This document shows, in pieces, positions 46,701 through 55,989 of a stretch of 64,000 bases of DNA. Source of the DNA: Plecoglossus altivelis (lineage: Eukaryota; Chordata; Actinopteri; Osmeriformes; Plecoglossidae); the NCBI GenBank assembly GCA_036571765.1, contig BROE01000020.1, positions 16,278,780 through 16,342,779 on the forward strand, given 5' to 3'. How positions within the stretch are numbered: the stretch's first letter is position 1; each line of letters begins with the position of its first letter. Made by a program: the position numbers and the translations under genes. Below the pieces are notes generated by a model. The model made no database searches and had not been told where the DNA came from. It saw only the letters and a list, made by a program, of their open reading frames with translations.

Positions 46701-47948
46701 TCTCTCTCTGTCTTTCTCGCCCTGTCTCTCTCTCCCTCTCCCACCCCCCCTGCAGCCCTGCTTGTCAGTGCCTAACTGAGGTCCTGTGTGTCTCCTCAGG
46801 TGGTTGAGATCCTTCAGAAGCTGTATGCGTGTGGAGCTCATGACCTGGGCTTGAACTTCATTAACGAGCTCATCGTCAGGTTCTGCCACTGTCCCAAGTG
46901 GGTCGGCCGACAAGCCTTCGCCTTCATCTGCCAGGTAACGCACCACGTAGCCCAACATGCCTGTCTACCTGCCAGTTGTTGCTCAGTGCCCTGTCTCCTA
47001 CTGTCCGTCTGGCCACTTCATACCCAACATTCCTGGCTGGATCCGCCCGTGAGCCTGTCTGACGATCAGTCCTCCCTGTTTCTCTGTGGCTGTGCTGTGT
47101 GTGACCTGCTGGTCTCTCTATGGCTGTGCTGTGTGCGACCTGCTGGTCTCTCTGCTGCTGTGCTGTGTGTGACCTGCTGGTCTCTCTGCTGCTGTGCTGT
47201 GTGTGACCTGCTGGTCTCTCTGTGGGTGTGCTGTGTGCGACCTGCTGTTCTCTCTGCTGCTGTGCTGTGTGTGACCTGCTGGTCTCTCTGCGGCTGTGCT
47301 GTGTGTGACCTGCTGGTCTCTCTGCTGCTGTGCTGTGTGTGACCTGCTGTTCTCTCTGCTGTGTGTGCAGGCCATCGTGGAAGAGGACTGCATGCCCATG
47401 GAGCAGTTTGCCCAGCATCTTCTCCCCAGCCTGCTCAGCCTCTCCTCCGACCCTGTGGCCAACGTGCGCGTGCTGGTGGCCAAGGCCCTGCGGCAGAGCG
47501 TCATGGAGAAGGGTAGACGTCAGTTTGTTTGTTTTTTCTTTGGGCTGCACAACTTCAAGTGCTATTTCAGGGGAGGGATTTAGAGGGTTATGGGTTCAAA
47601 TGACGTTAGGGGCAGAGATGGCAAGATGTACACAGACTATTTACTCAAGTTCAGATATTCATATTTAAATAGACTGTGGTAAAATTTGAAGAACTGATGT
47701 CAAGTTAAAGAAGTGTTTGCTCTGTCATATAGTTAAGTCAAAAGTAGTCATTACTACTGCCTGTTTTAGGATAGTAAACCAAACGTGCGTGTGTGTGTGT
47801 AGCGTACTTCAAGGAGCCTGGCAGTGCCTACTCTGATGAGCTGGAGGAGACGGTGATGGCGCTGCAGGCTGATAAGGACCGGGATGTTCGCTTCTTCGCC
47901 AGTCTGGATCCCAACAGAGCCCTGCTGGACACGGCTGCCTTAATCTAG
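37798..47948 (+). CDS. ppp4r1l: Protein phosphatase 4 regulatory subunit 1-like (HEAT-repeat scaffold)
   Basis: Twenty exons, all in frame: 37798-37804, 39523-39567, 39838-39967, 40865-40971, 41327-41469, 41698-41844, 42126-42233, 42512-42577, 42699-42857, 43188-43312, 43449-43990, 44110-44459, 44579-44665, 44828-45013, 45332-45493, 46290-46390, 46493-46613, 46800-46934, 47371-47512, 47803-47948. The product is 1002 residues (human PPP4R1 about 950). The family binds the PP4 catalytic subunit and directs its targets. Residues ~40-345 are helical HEAT-type repeats (LTPLGRLEKYAFSENVFNR, TVRAELMEQVPNIA, VRKTSQAALL). Residues ~346-672 are acidic and low-complexity, with an SESQ repeat at ~542-563. 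Residues 673-1002 are conserved HEAT repeats (LLDQYLSMTDPARAQTVDTE, WKVRRTLAFSIHELAVILGD). Exon 1 codes only seven bases. Gene order favours PPP4R1L over PPP4R1. The human copy is a pseudogene; this one is intact. Confidence 0.95.
37960..38345. other. GCTAGC/TAGCTTAGC-rich stretch at the start of ppp4r1l intron 1
   Basis: Four GCTAGC hexamers and several GTTAGC, TTAGC and TAGCT words lie 160-540 bp downstream of ppp4r1l exon 1. The 88-codon frame at 37851-38114 within it lacks family similarity and is not called. Confidence 0.5.
38853..39412. repeat. ~19-bp minisatellite CTACTGCCTGCTCACTGTC
   Basis: About 560 bp of CTACTGCCTGCTCACTGTC and relatives (CTACTACCTAGTCACTGTC, CTACTGGCTACTGACTGTC, CTACTGCCTTTC) in ppp4r1l intron 1. 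It ends about 110 bp before the exon 2 acceptor. The sense strand is pyrimidine-rich. Confidence 0.9.
41187..41306. repeat. (TGTC)n array upstream of ppp4r1l exon 5
   Basis: TCTGTCTGTCCCTGTCTGTC-type repeat ending about 20 bp before the exon 5 acceptor. Confidence 0.9.
41885..41920. repeat. (CA)n microsatellite
   Basis: CACACACA run with one GCA break in ppp4r1l intron 6, about 40 bp after the exon 6 donor. Confidence 0.9.
45740..46286 (+). repeat. 26-bp AG-poor minisatellite ending in the ppp4r1l exon 16 acceptor
   Basis: After a GATGGT-rich lead-in, about eighteen copies of the 26-bp unit (CGTGTGTTGATGGTGTTGG then TTGTGGT, with shortened variants) run to the exon 16 splice acceptor. The last unit reads CGTGTGTTGCAG, so the acceptor is a modified repeat unit. 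The repeat has almost no AG dinucleotide: none occurs from about 46140 to the acceptor at 46288-46289. Confidence 0.9.
47078..47367 (+). repeat. 34-bp minisatellite running into the ppp4r1l exon 19 acceptor
   Basis: About eight copies of a 34-bp unit, CTGCTGGTCTCTCTGTGGC then TGTGCTGTGTGTGAC. The final partial copy is CTGTTCTCTCTGCTGTGTGTGCAG, where the CAG is the exon 19 acceptor. Unit identity is very high. Confidence 0.92.
47613..47770 (+). mobile_element. hAT-like non-autonomous element (MITE) copy B
   Basis: Starts CAGAGATGGCAAGATGTACA, continues TTTACTCAAGTTCAGATATTC and ends near TTACTACTGCCTGTTTTAGG, in ppp4r1l intron 19. Same landmarks as copy A at 9588-9784, in the opposite orientation. 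Both look degraded at one end. Confidence 0.6.
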
Positions 47949-49996
47949 CCCTCCCAGTCCTGCCCCTGGTGCCCTGCCCCTGGTGTCCTGCCCTTGGTGC
48001 CCTGCCCCCCCACAGTCCTTCCCCTGGTGCCCCCCCCTGGTGCCCCGCCCCTGGTGCCCCCCCCCCACAGCTCTACCTGTCGATCTATCTGTCTGTCTGA
48101 CACAGTCAACAACTTACCAGCACCAGTTCAGACCACTCGTCAGCAGAACAGACCTGCACCATGGCACTGATGACCACTCACACCTGCGCACACACACACA
48201 CACACTCAACACACACTCAACAATAGTGTGCTCAGAAAGACACCTTCACGCTCTCTCACACACTAGAAACAAGCATTCTTCTCTCTCCGGGGGAGGTGTG
48301 CCCACCCTCTCCTCCCCACCTCCAGAGAGGACTGAGCCGGGCTCGGGTGAGCTGGATCTCCCAGAGGTTACACCAACAGGACTGGCCCTCTCGGTCTTCC
48401 CAGCACCCTCACACAGACTTCTGCTAGCAGACTGGAGGACAGCACAGGCAGCTCACTCTCTGCTCTGCTCTCTCCAAAGCTAATTGTGACCGTTTTTTTT
48501 CTGTTGGTATTATTTCATTATTATTACTACTTCCTCCTTTTTGTATTTAATCAACCAACCAGCCGCCAGGCAGCCGCCTTGACAGGCTCTCTGCCTTCCG
48601 CGGGCGCTAACTCAGGGGGACGGATGGAAACAGACAGCATTAGCAACTACCAGCGCTGCTGACTCAGCACGGGAACTTAACCCAGGTTCAAACTCCAACC
48701 AGCCACGCAGCAGCACCCCACCCCACCCAATCTGTCCTCTCCATGGTACTGACTCGTCCATGTGTGTCTTACTGTCTTTCCCCCCCTTGACTCTCCCACA
48801 CCACCTGCCTCCTCGCTCCCCTCTCACGTCTTCACGGGTCTCTGAAACCACTACTGCTCACCAGTAGACGTCTTGGTAGAACCAGGTCAGATACTTTGAA
48901 CAAGGAACCTGTCTGAATCAACCGTTAGGTCTAGCTTCTTCTCAGTGCATGTGCACACACGTGCGTTTGTTTACCAATAATGTGACAAGTCTCCCGTACT
49001 GTCGGAGACCAATGAAATACCTCTGTTGGGACGAGGCTCTGTCTAGTGTGGAGGGGGGCATTGGTGATAAAGGGTTTCAGGTGCAGTGACCAAGGTGTAA
49101 TGTGACCCATGAGACACATGCAGGATCAAGAGTACATTTAACAGGCGTGTTTCATCCAGTAGAAACTCACCTTTCCTTCTGCCACACAGCTCAGCCAGTT
49201 CCTCGTTTGGTTGACATCCTGGTATTTATTATGTGGCGTCAGTAGCTCAGTTGGTCTGACTGGGCCCAGTTGTACAGTAGCCTATAGGAATGAATGAGAG
49301 AGTTCTGGTGATGTAGCAAAGGGGTCCCGGTCTGGAGGGCTGCATATGTACCAAGTTTGAATATGTACCAGGTATCATAAGATTAGCAACTTTTCAAGCA
49401 TTGTACAGCATAACCTGTGGAAATGATGATGTGTGTTTGTGAAACCAAGGCCAGTGTAGGGGTTGACTTCCCCCCCACCCCCCCTGTTGACATGAGTGAA
49501 CATAGCGGGAGCTGTCACCAAGTCACTTTTGTAGTCTTTTTAAAAAAAATATTAAAAACTTTTCTCCAGTGTATAGATGGCAACTCTTTGTTAAACCATA
49601 AACAGGGCGGGAGAAGTGATTGTGGTGTATGGTGTGCATCTCACCTCTGTTCCTCAGTGTAAAGGAGAGGTTGTTGTGGTTTGGCAGTAGCTACTCATCT
49701 CGGTCTGAAATTTGTGCCCATCTTGTTTTTTTTGTGGTAGAACTGTTAATATATGCATTTTATGAAATTTATTTTTCTTTTCAATTATGCACCATTGTTC
49801 AGAGATTTTATATCCTAACTTTGCAGAATTTGAGACCTTTGTAATATTCAATGGTTTCTTTTAAAAATACATTTTATGTAATGTTATTTTTAGAATTCTG
49901 TAATTAAAATTATTAAATCCGTAAAGGCCTTGGTTCGCTCTTTAATCTCCTTCACCACAGAAAACATGACGTATATCATCACAAACTGGTAATAAA
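47949..49996 (+). other. ppp4r1l: ppp4r1l 3'UTR with poly(A) signals
   Basis: Follows the TAG stop. The first ~120 bp (47953-48068) are a ~13-bp CCTGCCCCTGGTG repeat; a short CA run lies at 48187-48203; the rest is unique and AT-rich towards the end. ATTAAA at 49903-49908 and 49912-49917 and AATAAA at 49991-49996 are candidate signals. The 3' end meets that of bcdin3d within about 100 bp. Confidence 0.55.
47953..48068. repeat. CCTGCCCCTGGTG repeat in the ppp4r1l 3'UTR
   Basis: Six to eight imperfect ~13-bp units rich in CCCCTGGTG, directly after the stop codon. Confidence 0.8.
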
Positions 49997-50025
49997 GTAA
50001 AAACAAACAAACATGGGTTGTCAAA

Positions 50026-50056
50026 CTTTAATATGAAGCCTACAGCTAAATCAATG
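50026..50056 (-). terminator. bcdin3d: bcdin3d 3' end with ATTAAA poly(A) signal
   Basis: On the minus strand ATTAAA (plus TTTAAT, 50027-50032) lies only 25 bases after the bcdin3d stop. If this is the signal used, the 3'UTR is very short. Confidence 0.4.
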
Positions 50057-50972
50057 TCAATCATTTTTTCTGAATAGCAGCAGCCTGCGGTCCCAGGTCG
50101 TGCTGCCAAAACATCGCACCAGCTTCATTCCACAGTGCTTCTCTAAATGTTCCCGGGCATGCTCCGCCATATCCCCGCGAATCTTCAGGTCCTTGAAATG
50201 ATCGAAGTCCGAACGACCCAGCTTGCGGAGACGGCGGGCAGCGGAGCGGTAACATTTCCACGGTTGGGCCTCTAGTAGAAGATAACGGCTGAAGCGCGCC
50301 AACCGAGACAGCAGCTGAAGCAGCGTCGCATCGCCGTGGTTCAGGTGGACCCACATTGTGACCGCGAAACACAAGCACAGATGAAAGTCAGAGCTGTTGT
50401 GTTTTCTCAGGTAGCTTTCTAGTTGTCTCTGGCTGGCTTCGTCCTGCGTGATGTCCAGGGGAACGTAGGAAATGTTTTGGGGTAAAGGGTTGGTCTGCTG
50501 AGCGCGAGCAATGAGGGATTCGTCAAGGTCGAAGCCCAGAAGATGGAGACCCGCTTCAGGTGTGCTGTCTAGGGACAGGGACTTGTGCTGAAGATGTCTG
50601 TACAAAGCCACACTCAGATCCTGCCATGCAAGATGAAAGACGAATAGATCATTACACTGACAAACGCTGTACATTATTAATGATGTGGTGTGTCGTGTTG
50701 ATCAATACAAGGAACCCAAAAAGTCCCGTTTTTAGTAGTAGTCAAGATAGCCAACTTACCCCCGAGTTGCAACCCACATCTAGCAACAGTATGGTCTCAC
50801 GATTAGCTGTGTACCCTAAATCATCAATAAGTGTGTTAGGGATGAGACTTAAACGATTCTCGGGCGGGTTGAATGTATAATAGTTTATGAAATTTCCGAA
50901 AGGAGCAGCACCCGGGTCGTTATTTTCATCTAAAACTTCCTTCGGTGCGTTCTCGTTCCCACACGCTGCCAT
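50057..50972 (-). CDS. bcdin3d: RNA 5'-monophosphate methyltransferase BCDIN3D
   Basis: Two minus-strand exons, 50760-50972 and 50057-50620, give 258 residues (human 292). BCDIN3D uses S-adenosylmethionine to methylate the 5'-monophosphate of small RNAs, notably tRNA-His and some pre-miRNAs, in the cytoplasm. Seen: SAM motif I LLLDVGCNSGDLSVALY (motif split by the intron after Gly71), a second acidic strand HLLGFDLDESLIARA, and the Bin3-type C-terminus with LLLEAQPWKCYRSAARRL and a conserved FGSTTWDRRLLLFRK end. The chosen start is the ATG at 50970-50972 (MAACGNEN); an in-frame GTG nine bases upstream is less likely. The gene is head-to-head with cox14 and tail-to-tail with ppp4r1l. Confidence 0.95.
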
Positions 50973-51734
50973 TGCTGCCACGTGTGTTACTTCAAAATAA
51001 ACCCGTCAGGAAACATTTCACTTCCGTGTTCCACTAACTACAGTTGAAATGTACTGAGCATGTTTGTCCCCAGTCAAAGCCCGTAGTTCGGTTACGAAAG
51101 TGGCTGGTGTTAGCTAGTTGGGCTACGTGATATAGCACTGCCTGGTTTGCTGACATTGAGGAATATCAAACAATACGACTGTCATTCCCATTTTAAGAAA
51201 GGTGAGGATATCATGAAATAAACATCTGTAAGGGTGTGTTGAGTTCATTTTTGAAGAGAGGTGTATAATAAGCACAAAGTCAGCGTGATAAGAGTTTATT
51301 ATAAGACTAGCTACTGTAGCTAGCTCGTGATTGTGTCCTTGCATGTCAGGTAGCCTGATCTAGTTTATAGCTAGCTGATCAGTTTATGAAGTAACAGCAC
51401 GGGCACGTTCATCTTTTTGCATGAATCCACCAGGGTTATTCAGTAAACGCCCTAATATTTATATGTGCATACGAAGTACACCCTCCGTGTTTATAAGAGG
51501 ATGTACATTTGCCATGCTGTGACACAGGGGCTCTTCAAACCTTTCAGGAGAGCTTCCACCCTCCCTGTAAATACTTTTGCTCCATCGCCAATTGTACTCA
51601 ACCTAATGTAGTTTATCAATCAGCTAATGAATTGAGACAACTGTTGCCCTCCATCAACAGGTTCGGAGAACCCTGCTGTCAACTGTCGTTTTAATGAAAA
51701 CCCCGTTTTCTTCCCACCTAGGTTGACCACCAAT
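50973..51734. promoter_or_regulatory. Shared head-to-head promoter of bcdin3d and cox14
   Basis: 762 bp separate the start codons. A splice acceptor (CTTCCCACCTAG, ending 51720) just before the cox14 start implies a non-coding 5' exon. A candidate donor is GTGAGG at 51202. Words with TTAGCTAG or TAGCTAGCT occur at about 51112, 51317 and 51367. The small frame at 51509-51694 overlaps this intron and is not called. Confidence 0.6.
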
Positions 51735-51908
51735 ATGTCTGCAAAGCGTATTGCCGACTACGGATACAGAGCGTTCTCTGCCTCGATGATGCTGTTGACC
51801 CTCTACGGGGGATACCTGTGCACGATGCGCGGATACCGGTTTGCCCAGCGACAAAAAGAGCTCAAGATCGCTGCAGAGAACCAGGACCCCGACGTCCTGC
51901 AGGACTGA
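51735..51908 (+). CDS. cox14: Cytochrome c oxidase assembly factor COX14
   Basis: Single coding exon of 57 residues, exactly the length of human COX14. COX14 is a small mitochondrial inner-membrane protein that stabilises newly made COX1 during complex IV assembly (MITRAC complex). Seen: an N-terminal ADYGYRAFSASMMLLTLYGG segment leading into one membrane span (about 17-31), then a basic and acidic matrix- or space-facing tail (RFAQRQKELK…). The start is the ATG at 51735-51737, 14 bases after a splice acceptor, so the 5'UTR is split. ATTAAA at 52123-52128 is the likely poly(A) signal. It converges with cers5, as in human 12q13. Confidence 0.95.
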   Translation: MSAKRIADYGYRAFSASMMLLTLYGGYLCTMRGYRFAQRQKELKIAAENQDPDVLQD

Positions 51909-52128
51909 TCTCATAACATAACAAGAAGGGATTTGCTTATTCCTTTCATTTGTCCATAGCTAAATCAAGGACAGCATTTCTGGACTTAAATATCATCGCT
52001 TTATTTGGGGTGTTTCGGTATGCTGAAATGAGTGTTTTCAGCGCGTTTCCCAAATCCATCTGTAATGATGGGAATGGCAAGGATCACTGCTGTTATTGTA
52101 CAACTGGTGGTAATGTAAAGTTATTAAA

Positions 52129-52786
52129 TGTCTAACAATTATATACATTTGTCTGTATAATTAGTCAAACAACAACAATCTTTTTGTGATTTAGTCCATT
52201 AGTGAACAGAAAACCATGACCATATTAATCACACGTTGTCTCCAAACAGTAGTGGAAGATTGAGGAGAATGGATAAAACAACACTAACAGTTATTGATCA
52301 GTATATAAAAAATACAGTAAGTTTAAAGTCAAGTTTGTCTAACCAATGAAACTTGGAGAGAAAACGATCTCCAGTACTCTCCATCTTCAGTAACTTCACA
52401 TTCTGACAGACCTGCCCATCCACATCAAACTCAATCATAGAAAACTCTTGTGATTCCATTCAACTTTTTCATGAACTTGGTGTGGCAACTTTCACATCAG
52501 TGTCTCTTACGTTCCAATTCATGTCCGCACAAACAACGGCCGACAACGTCCCCCTCGCTTGCTCGCCGTCGGTCAGCAGCCAAAGTTCTCTGTGATAGAG
52601 ATGAGAACAAAGGTAGGAACTTTCAAAGTCTAGTCAGGAAGCAGCAGGAGGAGAATCCCATGAGGACAGAGATAGATGCTGCACAGTGCATCTCTGGGGG
52701 AGGGGAGGAGGTGGGGAGGGGAGGAGGAGGAGGAGGGGTGGGGGTGCTGGACGGAGCAGCCCCGCCTCCAGCTGGGCCTGCCTGTG
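52129..52786 (-). other. cers5: cers5 3'UTR region and gap to the cox14 3' end
   Basis: No coding exon. The left part is AT-rich and should hold the cers5 poly(A) site; no single clear signal was chosen. Positions 52689-52745 are a GGAGG-type purine run. The two genes converge here. Confidence 0.45.
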
Positions 52787-55700
52787 TCAGCAGGTATGGC
52801 TGCTGATGTGTGCTCTGTCTCGGGGGACGCAGTGGCCGTTGGTGCCGTTCTCTCCCTTGGAGACGCCGGTCTTGGGACGCAAAGTTTTGACGCGCTCTTT
52901 GGTCGGGTCGCTTTCGTCCTCCGAGCTGCTCTCCACGTCGCTGCGGTCATCTTTAGACACCTGCCGGGCACACGGTGAGGAGCACGCGCTGTCGTTACAT
53001 TGCGGTACAATATGGGGATCTTCAAACTACTGACGTTTTAGTTTCGTATCGAATGACCGCTTTGCGCTGTCAACAAGCTGAATGACGTGCGTTCCTACAT
53101 AGAAACCTGAGAACATCCTGTCATCTTGAGGCTTTGCAACTGACCCTGACGTAACCTGCCACGCCTCAACCTGCCACAAGGTGAGGCTTCAGAGACGGAA
53201 GCAAGCCTCTCACGAGTACGCAGGGAAAGTGTGATCAATGACAGAGGTGCGGGAAGTTAGATCGGCCAATGAAAAGATGGGGGGGAAACTTACAGCCGAG
53301 AGGAAAGAGGAGTGTTGTCGGGCAGACAGAGGGAAAATAAAGGGAAGAGGAACAGGTGGAGAGAAAGGAAGCGGACGCCCGTTCATCCTAGAGGGGGAAA
53401 AGAAACGCGTCTCGTCTGCCAAGAGAGCGGCGACTGATCTACAGGAAGAGAGGGAGCACATGGTTTTACTACAACAAGACACTGATCAGTTCTCCTGTCA
53501 TGTGGGCAGAGCTAACATGCTGAGATGTGTTCTGCTGAGGGCTGGGCTGGGTTGTGCCCAGGCCTGCCCCCTGCAGCTGGTCTCTGCAGCTGGTCCCTGC
53601 AGGCTGGATGAGCCGCGTGATAAGGAGTCCCAGGCAGACGGGCAAGTGCACACACACCTTTCCCCTCAGCATGGCTTTGATGGCGATGCGTGCGATGAGG
53701 TAGGACCAGATGATGTGCAGCACCTGCAGGATCAGCAGCAGAGAGTTGAAGAGCCACCAGGAGGGGTAGGGACCGATGATGTCCCAGCTCTCAAACAACG
53801 TGCTGTTCAGGATCCTGCCATGGCAACAGGGGGCAGGTTAGAGGGAGGGGGAGGAGAACAGGTCAATGAATAAATAATTATGGAGGAAAAAACACACACG
53901 TACTACAGGAGAACAACACGAGTCCATGAGAAGCATGTGTACACAGGTTGTATCTCTATATTAATGTTCAGTGAGCTAGCAGGCTGACTCCAACATCATA
54001 CTAACAAAGCATCAAGGCTTCTTTTTCACATCGCCATGGACACTGCTTGGTGACGTATCTGGTCAGGACAGATTGTGTGAAAGGGCCTAAACAGCGGGAC
54101 TTTCCTCACGAGATCTTGATAAGCTAACAGTCTCTATACTCTGGGCCCCACTGGAAAATGTTTAACTATTCATTCACATTTATCTATGTATGTTTAATTT
54201 GATGTTTCCAGGCTAGCGACTGGTGGACGGCCATTTGCAGAGGCAGCCTGACTATTGGCAGGATCAGAAAATGAACTGGTTTGGCCTGAATACACAACAA
54301 AAATGGTTGGTCACTTTGCTTCTTTACTGTAGACGTACAGTCAGGTCAGCAGAGACGAGGGCCTTGTCACATGTCATCTCCCACACCCTCCCCATCACAC
54401 ACACACACACACACACACACACCAGGGGATAGATGACACCCGCTCTGAGCCTCAGCCTCCTCCCCACACCCAGACACTGAATCCAGGAGCTCCAGTTACA
54501 GCCGCCCTCAGGGCCCGTCCCTATTGTCTGCCTCCCTGCTCTGCAGAGCCTCCGTCTGCTGGTCCTGAGGAGGTCCAGAGGCCCAGCCAGGACTGACACA
54601 GGATCTGGTGCGGTTAGGACCCGCGCCTGGTCCCACATCTGGTCCGGTTAGGACCCACATCTGGTCCTACATCTGGCCCTACATCTGGTTCTACACCTGG
54701 TCCGGTTAGGACTCACACCTGGTCCGGTTAAGACCCTACATCTGGTCCCACATCTGGTCCCACACCTGGTCTGGTCAGCACCCACATCTGGTCCCAGCCT
54801 GAGCTACTCACCATACAGGATAGATGAGGAGGCGCGTGATAAAAAACACCACTCCGAACACGACGAACAGGAAGTCACAGAGCCGCTGGTATTTGGCATA
54901 GTTGGCCAGCTTGGCAGCCTACGACACAAAAGGAGATCCAAGAGGCAAGTGAAGACATACACACAAAAACGTAGGGCGTTAACGTCGCTCAAGTGATTTA
55001 CTTTCCAGGTGTTTAAAGGGACACTGACACTGGTATTCGAACATGAGAGTGTGGCATGAGTGGGCTTTTACAGAGTACGCTGAGGCAGCTATTTCCAGAG
55101 TTTACATTCGACGGCGCGGACAGAGTGGAAAACTGGAATTCTGTGTTCAAATACAAATGTCTCACAACTGCTCCTGCATGCCAATGTATGACAGTCAGCG
55201 GAGATAGGATCTAGACACGTCTGGGTACCTACAGCCTCCACCCCTCGTGTCTCCTACCTCCAGCAGGATGTCAGAGGAGTCGTGGACACACATGACCAGG
55301 CTGCCCACCCGCAGCATGTTGTTGGCGTAGGAGAAGCTGATAAGGCTGACCGTGGCCAGGTGATGGATGAACATGATCAGGAAGTCCTAAAAAAAGAAAG
55401 AAACACGGGACACTTCCTGTCACGCCCCCTCGGTCATACAGCAGGTGGAATTAGCATCCCTGAGTGACTGCTGCTAGTCGTGTGACCCCTGATCACAGAC
55501 GAGGGCCCAGGGCAGTTAGCTCATCACCAAGTCCCTTAGTGGACTTTGCCTCAAGCACCTGGATGAGCAGATCTAGAGTCAGTCTGAGACTATTCTGTTA
55601 TGACCTCCTGGTGTCCTTGCAGTGCCTCAACATGGAGACCTCCAGAGATCTTGTCTCGTTCAAACCCACAGACACGTACGAAAGACCATGGAAGGATTAA

Positions 55701-55944
55701 CTACGGTCAGAGATGAACAGATTCCAGTACAAACACACACAGGACAGAAGCTTGACACACACACAGAGCAGCTTAACGCACACTCGCTAACACACACACA
55801 CAGAGCAGCTAAACGCACACTCGCAAACACACACAAACACACACACAGAAAGCCACACACTCTCTCTAACTTCCTTTCACACACACACAGAAACAGAGAG
55901 AATGCCACACTCTCTCACTCCCTTTCACATCACAAACACACACA

Positions 55945-55989
<45 letters not shown>

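Noticed and set aside
46924..47550. 208-codon minus-strand frame
   Set aside because: Antisense of the 34-bp repeat and ppp4r1l exons 18-19.
49236..49258. tRNA-like A box (GCGTCAGTAGCTCAGTTGGTC)
   Set aside because: No B box (GGTTCGAATCC) or cloverleaf follows within 100 bp. At best a decayed tRNA-derived SINE head in the ppp4r1l 3'UTR.
53238..53873. 211-codon plus-strand frame
   Set aside because: Partly antisense to cers5 exon 9 and partly intronic; no independent support.
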